Source: Candidatus Bathyarchaeota archaeon JdFR-07 (lineage in GTDB: Archaea > Thermoproteota > Bathyarchaeia > Bathyarchaeales > Bathycorpusculaceae). From it: DNA of 51,150 nt. The stretch spans positions 1 through 51,150 of the forward strand of contig MTLU01000026.1 in NCBI GenBank assembly GCA_002010975.1, written 5' to 3'. The notes beneath the pieces were generated by a model that saw nothing but the letters and a program-made list of their open reading frames with translations, was not told where the DNA came from and searched no databases. Below, piece by piece: positions 35,279-43,937 of the stretch; within the stretch, counting starts at the first letter, position 1, and every line of letters begins with the position of its first letter. A program made the position numbers and the translations under genes.

Positions 35279-35746
35279 TCATTTGCTTTCTCTTCTTAGG
35301 AAGTCTCCTATATCCAGAATGTTTTTTATAACCACTCTTTCACTTGTTTTGTTTAAATTATGTAATATCTTGCCGTATCCTAAACATTCGTCTTTCATAT
35401 TTAAAATTAGAACGTAGCTGCCCTTCTCCCTTGATCCCTTCACCTTCTTTATTCCTCTTTTGAAAATATCTCTACCGCAGATAAAAAGCCATTCAGTTTT
35501 CTTGTCTACAACTACCTTATTGGCTTTCGTCTTTCCAATCATTTTCAGCAGGTTAAAACTTGGAAAAAATCTGCCTTTTCTCATTTTTCCTAGATACAAC
35601 CCAGCATAAAAGAAATTTCTCGCAATCACATTTTTTAAAGCTTCATTCCACAGAAAATACCTATTTCTTTTTTTCACCAAAAAAGTTTCGTCAAGGAATA
35701 TTTTTGCATTAAAGTGACTTAAAAAATCCTCTAGAGGTTTCATCAT
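35279..35746 (-). CDS. NIP7-like ribosome biogenesis protein (pre-PUA plus PUA)
   Basis: 155 aa. The N-terminal half fits the pre-PUA domain of NIP7 (YFLWNEALKNVIARNFFYAGLYLGKM in pattern). The C-terminal half is a PUA domain (WLFICGRDIFKRGI; LNMKDECLGYGKIL; LDIGDFLRRE). Family knowledge: NIP7 binds U-rich rRNA and aids 60S/50S assembly in eukaryotes and archaea. It directly follows a NSUN-type methylase gene with a small gap of 3 bp, a pairing that makes sense for an RNA-binding partner. Slightly shorter than the usual 170-180 aa. Confidence 0.82.
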   Translation of the reverse strand: MMKPLEDFLSHFNAKIFLDETFLVKKRNRYFLWNEALKNVIARNFFYAGLYLGKMRKGRFFPSFNLLKMIGKTKANKVVVDKKTEWLFICGRDIFKRGIKKVKGSREKGSYVLILNMKDECLGYGKILHNLNKTSERVVIKNILDIGDFLRRESK

Positions 35747-35749
35747 CTT

Positions 35750-36631
35750 TTATGCCACCTTTTTAAGTTTACAGACAAAGAAACCTTGAGTTTTCCCAGG
35801 CCATATTCTCCTACAATTTTCTATTTGATTGTCCAGCTGCTTCCCAAAAATTTTAGTGGAGGTATTTTCGCCGTAACAGTCTATTTTTGCTACTTTCAGA
35901 TTTAGGTTTTCTATTGCCCAGTTAATGTTTAATTCGTTTTCTTCTGGTTCTAGAGAACAAGTGGAATAAATCATTTCACCGTCATCCTTTAGAATTTTTG
36001 CTGCTTCAGTCATTATCTCTCTTTGAAGTTTTGCATTTCTCTCTATATCCTTAATTGTGCGTTTTCTGAACCATTGTTTATCAGTTGAGAAGTTTCCAGA
36101 GCATGGAACGTCCAGAAGGATGCAGTCGAACTTTAATTTTAGCTTAGAAGCATGACGTGCATCTAAATTGTATATAATAGTGTTTTTCACATGACATCTT
36201 TCCAGATGATTTGCCATAGCTGTTAGCCTTTCTTTTTTGACATCTAAGGCAATTATGACGCCTGTGTTTTGCATTAAATCAGCTAATTGAACCGTTTTTC
36301 CTCCTGGGGCTGCGCAAGCGTCTAGCACGACTTTATTTTTTAATTCTGTGAATAGGGTTGCTGGGATTTGTGCTGCTGCTTCTTGAATAGAGTATAAGCC
36401 TAAAAGGTATTCGGATGTTGCACCTAACGAAAATTCTGAATGGTGCACCCAGTATCCGTGTTCGAGAAATGGAACTTTCTCAAGCTTTATCTTCAAGGCT
36501 TCAAGTCTGTTGACAACTTTTTCTTCAGCAATATTCATTGTGTTTATTCTGATGGCTTGTTTGGGTTTTACGTATTTAAATTTCCATCCAAGCTTTGCAT
36601 ATCGCTCCTCGAAAAATTTTTTGTTAGACAT
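35750..36631 (-). CDS. RNA cytosine-5 methyltransferase (NSUN/NCL1/RsmB family)
   Basis: 293 aa. SAM-binding motif DACAAPGGKTVQLADLM near residues 105-121. The two reactive cysteines are in LDVPCSGNFSTD and YSTCSLEPEENE. A C-terminal strand ends in KTQGFFVCKLKK. Family knowledge: the enzyme makes m5C in tRNA or rRNA; the exact base is not readable from sequence. It is followed by a NIP7-like PUA protein in the same operon. Shorter than many bacterial homologues because there is no extra RNA-binding domain. Confidence 0.93.
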   Translation of the reverse strand: MSNKKFFEERYAKLGWKFKYVKPKQAIRINTMNIAEEKVVNRLEALKIKLEKVPFLEHGYWVHHSEFSLGATSEYLLGLYSIQEAAAQIPATLFTELKNKVVLDACAAPGGKTVQLADLMQNTGVIIALDVKKERLTAMANHLERCHVKNTIIYNLDARHASKLKLKFDCILLDVPCSGNFSTDKQWFRKRTIKDIERNAKLQREIMTEAAKILKDDGEMIYSTCSLEPEENELNINWAIENLNLKVAKIDCYGENTSTKIFGKQLDNQIENCRRIWPGKTQGFFVCKLKKVA

Positions 36632-36807
36632 TATTGGTAAATGGGTTGTCTGCTGATAAAAACTTGATGTCCATAAGGATTGGATATCCTGTAAACAATC
36701 AATGAAAATTAAGAGATCGCCTTTATGTGTTCTTCTTATTAGCGATTATGAATTAAAGTTTATAGTGTCTATGACAATGTTATAGAACATTTGATGAGGT
36801 GCTTAAT

Positions 36808-37077
36808 GTGGATCTGCTTACAATACTAACTCCTTTGGTTGCAGGTGTTGCGCTAGGTTATTTTCTAAGGAAAAGAAGAAAGCTAAGTCTCAACAAGGCT
36901 ACTTTTTGGATCATCATCATCTTGATTTTTTCTTTGGGATTCAGTATGGGCTCAAACAACAAGTTGCTTATTTCATTTCCCCATGTGGGATTAAAAACCA
37001 TAGTCATGTTGTTTTTGACACTGTTTTTTAGTATTATTTTCGTGAAAATTGCGAGAAAGGTTGTAAATTTACAATGA
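36808..37077 (+). CDS. Lysine exporter LysO, N-terminal half (split gene)
   Basis: 89 aa from GTG 36808, with GATGAGG 8 nt upstream. Three hydrophobic segments (LTILTPLVAGVALGYFL; FWIIIILIFSLGFSMG; IVMLFLTLFFSIIFV) correspond to the first three helices of the LysO/DUF340 family. In E. coli LysO is one chain of about 300 aa; here the second half is a separate gene, overlapping by 4 nt (ATGA). Translation is thus coupled and the two products likely form one transporter. Confidence 0.78.
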   Translation: MDLLTILTPLVAGVALGYFLRKRRKLSLNKATFWIIIILIFSLGFSMGSNNKLLISFPHVGLKTIVMLFLTLFFSIIFVKIARKVVNLQ

Positions 37078-37682
37078 TAAGATACATTTTATTGTCGCTA
37101 TTGCTTGGAGGAATCATAGGCTACCTAAACAATTGCTGGGGTTTTCATGTCATAGAGGTTTTCGTATCGGATTACTTGTTTAACTTTGCCCTCGTTGCTT
37201 TACTGTTCGTTATGGGCATAATCTTTGGGGTAGATAAGGAGTCAACAGAAAGGTTCAAGAAAGCAGGTTTCAGAATTTTAGTAGTTCCTTTTGCCATAGC
37301 TTTGGGAAGCATCACGGGCGGATTAATCAGTGGATTCTTATTAAGCATAAATCCTGTAGCTTCTATGGCAGTGTGTGCAGGGTACGGATGGTATACTTTA
37401 GCAGGTCCCTTAAATGGACAATTATTTGGAATGGAATGGGGTGCCTTGGGATTTACGGTAAACTTTCTTAGAGAACTTTTAACAATAGCTACAGTATCGC
37501 TTAGCATTAAAATTGACAAATATGCGCCTATTGCTATGGGAGGAGCTACAGCTATGGACACTACGCTGCCAGTGATAGTTCGTTACTGCGGATCAGATGC
37601 TTTGATAACAGCCTTCTTAAGCGGCTTTATACTAAGCTTAATTGCACCATTCACAATTACACTCATAGCAACACTGATCTGA
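37074..37682 (+). CDS. lysO: Lysine exporter LysO, C-terminal half (split gene)
   Basis: 202 aa with about five or six membrane helices. VCAGYGWYTLAGPLNGQLFG near 100-119 and GGATAMDTTLPVIVRY near 160-175 are the signature blocks of LysO (YbjE, DUF340). Family knowledge: LysO exports L-lysine and toxic analogues. It overlaps the upstream half gene by 4 nt. LysE-type export is also encoded in this window, so two separate amino-acid export systems exist. Confidence 0.85.
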   Translation: MIRYILLSLLLGGIIGYLNNCWGFHVIEVFVSDYLFNFALVALLFVMGIIFGVDKESTERFKKAGFRILVVPFAIALGSITGGLISGFLLSINPVASMAVCAGYGWYTLAGPLNGQLFGMEWGALGFTVNFLRELLTIATVSLSIKIDKYAPIAMGGATAMDTTLPVIVRYCGSDALITAFLSGFILSLIAPFTITLIATLI

Positions 37683-37794
37683 AATGGCGCCTTTTAAGAG
37701 TATCACGAGCAGATAGTAGTTTTTGGAAAGTTTAATACATGATTTTTAGGTGTTTACTTTTTGACTATGTTTTTAAACCATCTAACAGAATTTT

Positions 37795-37953
37795 TCAAAC
37801 TTCTGAAGATTTCCATGAAGAATAAAGTAATAGTGAAAGCAAAAACATTGGTAACCAAATTATATGGAAAAAATGAATTTTGAGAACTATCCCCACTGCT
37901 ATGGTGACGAACAAGATTTGCAGAATTAAATCGAGAATGTCGTTAAATTTCAT
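37795..37953 (-). CDS. Predicted 52-aa double-spanning membrane peptide
   Basis: ATG 37953 to TGA 37795. The protein has two hydrophobic stretches, ILDLILQILFVTIAVGIVLKI and then HIIWLPMFLLSLLLYS, separated by a short HFF turn. No strong ribosome site is seen, but TATA-like TTTATG is about 40 bp upstream, so a short leader is possible. It accounts for much of the 384-bp gap between lysO and tRNA-Gly; nothing else is seen there. Function unknown. Confidence 0.4.
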   Translation of the reverse strand: MKFNDILDLILQILFVTIAVGIVLKIHFFHIIWLPMFLLSLLLYSSWKSSEV

Positions 37954-38066
37954 TTTCTCGTATTAAAATAGGTGAAGTTTACATAAATGTATTCCTTTGA
38001 TGGTTGATAACCTTTGTTCTTAGTTGCAACAGCTCTAATAAAAAACCAAACCATGAAAACAAACAA

Positions 38067-38144
38067 TGGTGCGGTCGCCGGGATTTGAACCCGGGTCCTC
38101 AGCGTGGCAGGCTGACGTCCTAAACCAAGCTAGACTACGACCGC
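38067..38144 (-). tRNA. tRNA-Gly (anticodon GCC)
   Basis: Acceptor arms GCGGTCG and CGACCGC pair perfectly, and CCA is encoded. The anticodon loop CTGCCAC in stem TCAGC/GCTGA gives anticodon GCC. The T arm is CCGGG-TTCAAAT-CCCGG. No intron. A longer reading frame crosses it but is artefactual. Confidence 0.95.
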
Positions 38145-38360
38145 CATTATTTTCACATGAAAGGCTTGTTTTATTAAGCTTTAGGTCAATGTTTTGGTAA
38201 ATTGAATTAATACTTCTTTTTCTCGAATACAAAATAAGATAAAACAATAAGTGAATAGGTTTTACTTGAAGAGGATAATATGGATTGATGTCTTGATAAC
38301 CCACTTTGATGAATAGATTTATCTTCTAGAAAAGACATCTATGTATTATTTGGGGAATTT

Positions 38361-38630
38361 ATGAATTTTAGGTCAAGGAGAAGGGATTTTTTGACTATTT
38401 CTGTTGCCATTCTGAAAGCTGCAAAGAATGGCATAAAGAAAACACATATACTTAGCTCAGTTTCTTTAAGTTATGAGCAAATCATCAGGTATTCCAAATT
38501 TCTGAAAGCTCAAGGTTTTATTGAAAAACATGATACTCTGTATCAAACCACAGAAAAAGGACTAAAATTAATAGAAGAATTCAACTCTTCATCACTAATA
38601 AGGAACCTAGTAGAGCAAACCAAAACTTGA
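38361..38630 (+). CDS. Archaeal winged-helix protein (HTH_45-like)
   Basis: 89 aa. It is a single winged helix: FLTISVAILKAAKNGIKKTHIL (helix 1-2), LSYEQIIRYSKFLKAQGFIEKH (recognition helix), a wing DTLYQTTEKG and a last helix. Family knowledge: such short proteins are common archaeal transcription regulators or toxin-linked DNA binders. The targets are unknown. The next gene, a DUF401 transporter on the same strand 133 bp away, may be one. Confidence 0.75.
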   Translation: MNFRSRRRDFLTISVAILKAAKNGIKKTHILSSVSLSYEQIIRYSKFLKAQGFIEKHDTLYQTTEKGLKLIEEFNSSSLIRNLVEQTKT

Positions 38631-38763
38631 AAATGATAAACGCCAACACAAATAATTCTCCTTTTTTTATCTAGCATAACTAAATTGCAATGTTAAATTG
38701 CATATAGAAAGAATTAAGTGTTAGACGGTTTATTCTGGTTTTCTAAACATTACTTAAAAAGGG

Positions 38764-39978
38764 TTGGTCTTGGCATTCGTTGACCCATTAACTGCTATCG
38801 TGACTTCTTTTTGTTTTCTAGCGTTTATGATTTATAAGCGGATGAATCTCGGGATCATTTTGAACGCCGCTGCCTTACTGTTAGCTCTACTTGCTCTAGA
38901 CCTGCAACAAGTCTTAAACGTATTTGTCGTCACTTCAACAAGCTGGCTTACAATTTCGCTAGTAACTGCATCTTTTGGAATAATGTTCCTAAGTACACTA
39001 TATAAAGAAACAAGGGTAATCGAATCTTTAAGTGAAAGCTTAAGCAGGATAGTTAATAATTCAAAACTTTTGGTCAGCATTCTTCCAGCTGTTATTGGGC
39101 TTTTGCCAGTTGCTGGAGGTGCCCTTATGTCCGCTCCGCTGGTGGAGGCAGAAACTGAAAAACTTGGATTAAGTGCAGATAAAAAAACTTATGTGAATTT
39201 ATGGTTTAGACACACAATTTTTCCTGTTTATCCTATAAGTCAACTTCTTATACTTACTGCCTTGCTTACTGGAACAAGCATTTCATCACTTATATTTCGT
39301 CAGATTCCCGTAGTTATTGGCATGGTCATTGCTGGATATCTCATTGGGCTACGAACAAGTGTGAAAACGAGAGAAGGCCTTAGTGTGGAAATAGATCGTA
39401 AGGCAGAAATGAGACGTTTAGTTATAGCTTTTTTGCCAATCCTAGCGACGATAGTTCCCGTTGTTGTCTTCGGAATCGACGTCTCTATCGCGCCTTTCTT
39501 AGGCATTGCAACCCTTTTTGTTATCGCAAAATCTGATTTTAAGACTATTATGAAACCGTTAAAAGAATGGAGTATTTGGGGAATAACCTTTGCGGCGTAC
39601 GGAGCCTTTCTCTTCAGAAATGTTGCAGAGGCCGTGGGAATTTCTCAGGTTTTTGGATCCTTCGTGACTACAAGTAATGTAGATACTTTCATCTTGTTGC
39701 TTGTTATACCAGCCTTTCTTAGCATAATAACAGGTTCGCCATCAGGAGGAATAGCAATAAGCGTTTCGATCTTAGCGGGCATAGTAAACTTCGCGCCCGA
39801 CAGCGCATCACTTCTTTACATAAGTAGTTATCTTGGATATGTTGCAGCGCCAACACACCTTTGCCTAGTTTTAACAGCAGAATATTTTAAATGCTCCTTG
39901 GGAAAACTCTACAAATATCTTATTCCATCACTAATAATTTGCTATACAATAGCGATAATAGTGTATTTTCTTTTATAG
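38764..39978 (+). CDS. DUF401 family integral membrane protein, probable anion/carboxylate transporter
   Basis: 404 aa with about ten or eleven membrane helices. The motif LPVAGGALMSAPLVEAETEK near 116-135 and TGSPSGGIAISVSILAGI near 320-337 fit the DUF401 (ArsB/NhaD-like superfamily) layout of two similar halves with re-entrant loops. TTG starts are at 38764 and 38770. The substrate is unknown. Its last segment (VAAPTHLCLVLTAEYFKCSLGKLYKYL) matches the family end. Confidence 0.8.
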   Translation: MVLAFVDPLTAIVTSFCFLAFMIYKRMNLGIILNAAALLLALLALDLQQVLNVFVVTSTSWLTISLVTASFGIMFLSTLYKETRVIESLSESLSRIVNNSKLLVSILPAVIGLLPVAGGALMSAPLVEAETEKLGLSADKKTYVNLWFRHTIFPVYPISQLLILTALLTGTSISSLIFRQIPVVIGMVIAGYLIGLRTSVKTREGLSVEIDRKAEMRRLVIAFLPILATIVPVVVFGIDVSIAPFLGIATLFVIAKSDFKTIMKPLKEWSIWGITFAAYGAFLFRNVAEAVGISQVFGSFVTTSNVDTFILLLVIPAFLSIITGSPSGGIAISVSILAGIVNFAPDSASLLYISSYLGYVAAPTHLCLVLTAEYFKCSLGKLYKYLIPSLIICYTIAIIVYFLL

Positions 39979-40021
39979 ATTGCATTAAAGCTAACGACTA
40001 AATTCAACAATCAACAAAAGA

Positions 40022-40327
40022 TTATTCGGTGAAATATCCTTTCCTTTTTAGAAAGGGAATCTGATTCTTCTTGTAACGCCAAATAATATCTCCACGTTTT
40101 TCAAATTGGAAATCCCAAGGAGACACCAGAACCACGTCGCCTTGCCTTATCCATGCCCTTCTCTTCATTTTTCCACGTATCCTGCAAGTGCGTGTGTAAC
40201 CGTCTTGACATTTCACCAGAATTCTGTCAAAACCTAACATTTTCTCAGCGATTCCTAGAACGTCGCTGCCTTCAGGTAACATCATGTTACTAAGTTCGTC
40301 TTCACTGATTACTTTTCTTCTACCCAA
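40022..40327 (-). CDS. Translation initiation factor aIF1A
   Basis: 101 aa, normal length. The OB fold has LGIAEKMLGFDRILVKCQDG and TRTCRIRGKMKRRAWIRQGDVVLVS, almost textbook for eIF1A/aIF1A. Family knowledge: it binds the A site of the small subunit during initiation. It lies 18 bp after the DEAD-box helicase gene, so both would be on one mRNA, coupling mRNA unwinding to initiation. Confidence 0.95.
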   Translation of the reverse strand: MGRRKVISEDELSNMMLPEGSDVLGIAEKMLGFDRILVKCQDGYTRTCRIRGKMKRRAWIRQGDVVLVSPWDFQFEKRGDIIWRYKKNQIPFLKRKGYFTE

Positions 40328-40345
40328 AACAAAAACCTCCCACCA

Positions 40346-41617
40346 TTACATCAACTTCTTTATTGGAGGTCGCCTTTTTGACCAGCATTCATAACAGTAA
40401 ACAGGTCTATCTGAGTCTGGTTTAAAGGGAACCTCGCATTCTTTTCCGCAATCCGTACAAATAGTTTTATATTTCTCTCGAAAATCGTTGGAAGATGTTT
40501 GAATATTGTTTTCCATTTCTTCTATCGATGTGTTTGTTAGTGCTCTTATCTTATTCAGTTCCGCTGTTTCTCCATAGCTTACAAGGGTTATAGCTGTTCC
40601 TTTACGTCCCATTCTTGCAGTTCTTCCAATTCTATGAAAATATACTAATGCATCTAATGGAATGTCATAGTTTATTATATGGGTTATTCCTTGAATATCT
40701 AAACCTCGGGCAGCAACGTCAGTTGCAACAAGCAGCTGGAGCTTTCCTTTTCTAAAAGAATTAATAACAACGTCTCTCTGAGATTGGGTGTAACCACCAT
40801 GAATGGGTCGCGCATCATATCCATGCCGTCTCAGCTTATCTGCTAGCATGCTTGTTCCTCTCCGCGTTTTGCAAAAGATTATGGCTCGTTCAATGTGATT
40901 TTCTTCTAGGATATTACATAAAACCCGAAATTTGTTTCTAGGATTTACAAGCATATAATATTGGCTTATTTGTTTAAGGGCTATTTCATCTTTGCTCACC
41001 AGTATTTTTTCAGGGTCTTTCATGTATTTATTGCATATACCCATTACTGCTTGATCTATGGTTGCTGAAAACAAACTTGTTTGCCGGTCTACAGGAACCT
41101 TTGATAGTATGAATTCAACGTCATCTACAAATCCCATATCAAGCATTCGATCAGCTTCATCGAGAACGACAACCTTTACCGATCCAAGATTCAGCGTTCC
41201 TCGTTTAAGGTGATCGATTATGCGGCCAGGTGTGCCTACAACGATATGAACTGCCTTTTTTAGGGCGTATATTTGTTTTTGAATGGAAGTTCCACCATAT
41301 ATCGGTAAAATTTTGAAAGATGTATACTTGCATATCCTGCTGATATGTTCTGCAACTTGAACTGCTAGTTCACGCGTTGGCTCTAAAACTAAACCTTGAA
41401 CCTTTGGGTTTTTGACATCTATACGTTCAACTATGGGAACACCAAAGGCAGCCGTCTTCCCTGTTCCTGTTTGAGCTTGTCCGATAACGTCTTTACCTTC
41501 AAGTAACGGAATGATAGCTTGAGCCTGAATAGGAAAAAGATCCTCAAAGCCAAGTTCTTCGATACCATTCATAATTTCCGAGCTTAACGGAAGATCCTCA
41601 AAGCTTTTAACTTGCAT
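40346..41617 (-). CDS. DEAD-box RNA helicase with C-terminal zinc ribbon
   Basis: 423 aa. Motifs are Q (FEDLFPIQAQA), I (AQTGTGKTAAFG), Ia (PTRELA), II (DEAD), III (SAT), IV-VI (ARGLDIQG; HRIGRTARMG). After about residue 388 a zinc ribbon is added, CTDCGKECEVPF...YCYECW, that resembles RNA-binding ribbons. Family knowledge: archaeal DEAD-box helicases resolve RNA structure and are often cold-induced. A strong TATA box upstream predicts a leader of about 80 nt. It is followed by aIF1A in the same operon. Confidence 0.93.
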   Translation of the reverse strand: MQVKSFEDLPLSSEIMNGIEELGFEDLFPIQAQAIIPLLEGKDVIGQAQTGTGKTAAFGVPIVERIDVKNPKVQGLVLEPTRELAVQVAEHISRICKYTSFKILPIYGGTSIQKQIYALKKAVHIVVGTPGRIIDHLKRGTLNLGSVKVVVLDEADRMLDMGFVDDVEFILSKVPVDRQTSLFSATIDQAVMGICNKYMKDPEKILVSKDEIALKQISQYYMLVNPRNKFRVLCNILEENHIERAIIFCKTRRGTSMLADKLRRHGYDARPIHGGYTQSQRDVVINSFRKGKLQLLVATDVAARGLDIQGITHIINYDIPLDALVYFHRIGRTARMGRKGTAITLVSYGETAELNKIRALTNTSIEEMENNIQTSSNDFREKYKTICTDCGKECEVPFKPDSDRPVYCYECWSKRRPPIKKLM

Positions 41618-41720
41618 TTTTCAACATCTCCTGTCACAAAAATTCAAATGAACCTTCAAAAGCCTCAGAAGCTTCAAATTCAATTATGAACCGTTGTGAC
41701 TTCTCTACAGTGAGTAGCGT

Positions 41721-41732
41721 AATATAAAAAGG
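41721..41732 (-). promoter_or_regulatory. TATA box of the DEAD-box helicase operon
   Basis: On the minus strand CCTTTTTATATT is a strong BRE/TATA pair about 105-115 bp upstream of the ATG. It predicts an mRNA start near 41698 and a leader of about 80 nt. The remaining part of the 352-bp gap (41618-41969) shows only AT-rich DNA and a TATA-like TTTTAAATAG (41908-41918) for the MFS gene. Confidence 0.6.
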
Positions 41733-41969
41733 TTTGCTACATAAATAGTGAACTTAAGAAGAAAGACAGATCTAAAAAAATAAAAATCTCAGTTTACTTA
41801 AAAAGTCGACGCCAAAGTTCAGCCTTGAAGAGTGGACGTGAAATATTTTAAAATGCAAATGTTCTAACATAGATAGAAGAATTTTGTGGAAAATCGTTGA
41901 TCCATAATTTTAAATAGAGGATTACTATCTCCAAAAAGTGGTTGATCGGTTTGGTTAGGGGCAGTAAGA

Positions 41970-43157
41970 TTGACGCGATTTATGGCCTATGGAAAAAACA
42001 TCCTAATACTTTCCATAATCTTCCTAGTAAGTTCCCTAGCGATTGATTTGATCAGCCCCATATGGCCAATCTACATAAAAAACTCTCTTAACGCATCCAT
42101 GACAGAACTTGGATTGGTGTTTTCTGTTTCTAATGCTGTTGCGGCGGTAATGCAAATTCTCACAGGATTTTTGTCAGATAAATACGGCAGAAAACGACTC
42201 CACGTGATTGGCACATTGCTAGCTGCTTTCCCGCCACTGATGTATGCTTTTGCTAATAATTGGACAGATTTAGTGCCGTGGGTTATGCTTTCAGGCTTTG
42301 CAACAGGTTTATACTTGCCTATTCGATGGGCAATGGTAGCAGACGTTACCTCAACAGAAACCATGGCTTCAGCTTATAGTTGGACAAACATTTCGTGGCT
42401 GGTAGGTTCAACAGTAGCTCCCTTTGTTGGCGGTATAACTGCAGATTTGTTCGGAATACGTTTTCCATTCTTTGCTTGTTTCATGTTGAGATTAGCTGTT
42501 TTTCCTCTTACACTTCTTATGCAAGAGACTAGGAGAAAATCGCAATCGAAAGGCATAATTACCAAGAACGAAGAAACTGATCGGATTAAAGGATTTTTAT
42601 TGACAATAGTTCTGTTTTCGCTAATTAATATAATTCAAGGATTAGGCATAGGTGTTACAATACCTGTGATTCCAGTTTTCGTCGTATCAAACTTTCATGT
42701 AGACTACACCTTTATAGGTATACTATACGCCGTGGGTTTCGGAGTTGCCTCCATAATCGTGCAAATTCCAGGCAGCAAGTGCAGTGATATGTTTGACAGA
42801 AGGAAAATCATGTTTGTAACCTTTGTTGCTTCCTCACCTTTTTTCTTGTTATTTGCTTTCTCTCAAAACCTACTTGAATTAATTCTTTTCATGTTCTTTT
42901 CAAACGCCATATTGAATCTTTCATGGTCTCCATTTCAGACCCTTATGATGGATGCTACACCTCCTTCGAAGTGGGGTCTTGTTAATGGAGTTTCAGCAAC
43001 AACTTTCTGGATAGGAATGTTAACAGGGAATGCCATCAGCGGTATACTTTGGGACACTTTGGGTATGCTAATGCCATTTTATGTCTCTTCATTGGCCATA
43101 GTATTGTCTGCCTTACCCTTACTTCTCTTAAAGGAAACCCGAACTAAAAGCACATAA
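41970..43157 (+). CDS. Major facilitator superfamily transporter (MFS_1)
   Basis: 395 aa with 12 membrane helices. The conserved loop GFLSDKYGRKRLHVIGT after TM2 is the MFS A motif; GSKCSDMFDRRKIM repeats it between TM8 and TM9. Likely a drug or metabolite efflux antiporter; the substrate cannot be predicted. TTG start at 41970 or ATG 41982. No regulator is adjacent, though a phosphatase and two regulators follow. Confidence 0.88.
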   Translation: MTRFMAYGKNILILSIIFLVSSLAIDLISPIWPIYIKNSLNASMTELGLVFSVSNAVAAVMQILTGFLSDKYGRKRLHVIGTLLAAFPPLMYAFANNWTDLVPWVMLSGFATGLYLPIRWAMVADVTSTETMASAYSWTNISWLVGSTVAPFVGGITADLFGIRFPFFACFMLRLAVFPLTLLMQETRRKSQSKGIITKNEETDRIKGFLLTIVLFSLINIIQGLGIGVTIPVIPVFVVSNFHVDYTFIGILYAVGFGVASIIVQIPGSKCSDMFDRRKIMFVTFVASSPFFLLFAFSQNLLELILFMFFSNAILNLSWSPFQTLMMDATPPSKWGLVNGVSATTFWIGMLTGNAISGILWDTLGMLMPFYVSSLAIVLSALPLLLLKETRTKST

Positions 43158-43346
43158 TTAAGGGAAGCATGGGTAACCTTGTTTTCTTTTGTTAACTCTT
43201 GCTTCTTTCGCGAGAGTATGTTCTAAGTATAATATTCTCATATAAGTGGGTAGCAGATTAAATTTAACTTTCATTTTATTTATAGATGGTCTTAGAGTAA
43301 GATCTAAGTGTAGTGTTCACATCAAATACAGCCAGGTTGTTTAAAC

Positions 43347-43745
43347 ATGAAGGTATTATTTGTTTGTTCTGGCAATGCATACCGTAGTCCTGTTGCAGAA
43401 GCATTGCTGAAAAAGCTAAAGCCAGACTTAAAGGTGGATTCTGCAGGAACCAATCCTATGATCCCTATTTCTAATGCTGCTAAAGAATTTCTTGCAAGGG
43501 AAAACGCTCTTACATTTCTCAAACATGCTCCAGAAGAGGTGAATAGGAAAAACCTTAGAGAGTATGATCTGATTATAGTCATGGAGCCTAGACACAAGCA
43601 CATTGTTTTGAGTAAGTGTCCAGACTGCGCGAACAAAATCGTTGTTTGGAACATTGAAGATCCATACTTTTTACCTTATGGTTATGCCGAGAAAGTTTTC
43701 AGACAAATTAAAGAGAAAGTTGCGGAACTTGCTCATATGTTATAA
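43347..43745 (+). CDS. Low-molecular-weight protein-tyrosine phosphatase family
   Basis: 132 aa. P-loop CSGNAYRS (C7-x5-R13) right at the N-terminus, and the general acid in NIEDPYF (D105-P106). No extra cysteines fit a full arsenate-reductase triad, although C91 and C94 form a CPDC pair late in the chain that may be a redox or metal site. Family knowledge: LMW-PTPs dephosphorylate tyrosine in signal or polysaccharide control; related folds act as arsenate reductases. The CPDC pair leaves arsenate reductase as an option. Confidence 0.82.
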   Translation: MKVLFVCSGNAYRSPVAEALLKKLKPDLKVDSAGTNPMIPISNAAKEFLARENALTFLKHAPEEVNRKNLREYDLIIVMEPRHKHIVLSKCPDCANKIVVWNIEDPYFLPYGYAEKVFRQIKEKVAELAHML

Positions 43746-43756
43746 AACCATTAATT

Positions 43757-43799
43757 ATCCTTTGAAAATGAATAATTAAAGGATACATATTCATCCTTT
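43757..43799 (+). promoter_or_regulatory. Interleaved 7-bp inverted repeats (pseudoknot-like or multi-site operator)
   Basis: ATCCTTT (43757), ATGAATA (43768), AAAGGAT (43778), TATTCAT (43788) and ATCCTTT (43793). The first pairs with the third and the second with the fourth in crossed order; the third can also pair with the fifth. This lies 11 bp after the phosphatase stop and 139 bp before an HTH gene, so it may be an RNA 3' structure or a set of half-sites for that regulator. Confidence 0.4.
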
Positions 43800-43937
43800 T
43801 AAGTATATTAAAGGGTTGAGAATTGTGAAAAAATCAAAGGCAAATTACCAGAGCACACTAGGGCAACCAAACACAACGATCATCATTGTTTAGAAAGGAA
43901 ATTATACCTGTTTAACATGTCCTTTTAATGGTCAATC

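Noticed and set aside
38035-38304. 89-codon minus-strand frame
   Set aside because: It runs across tRNA-Gly, and the protein has no pattern of its own.
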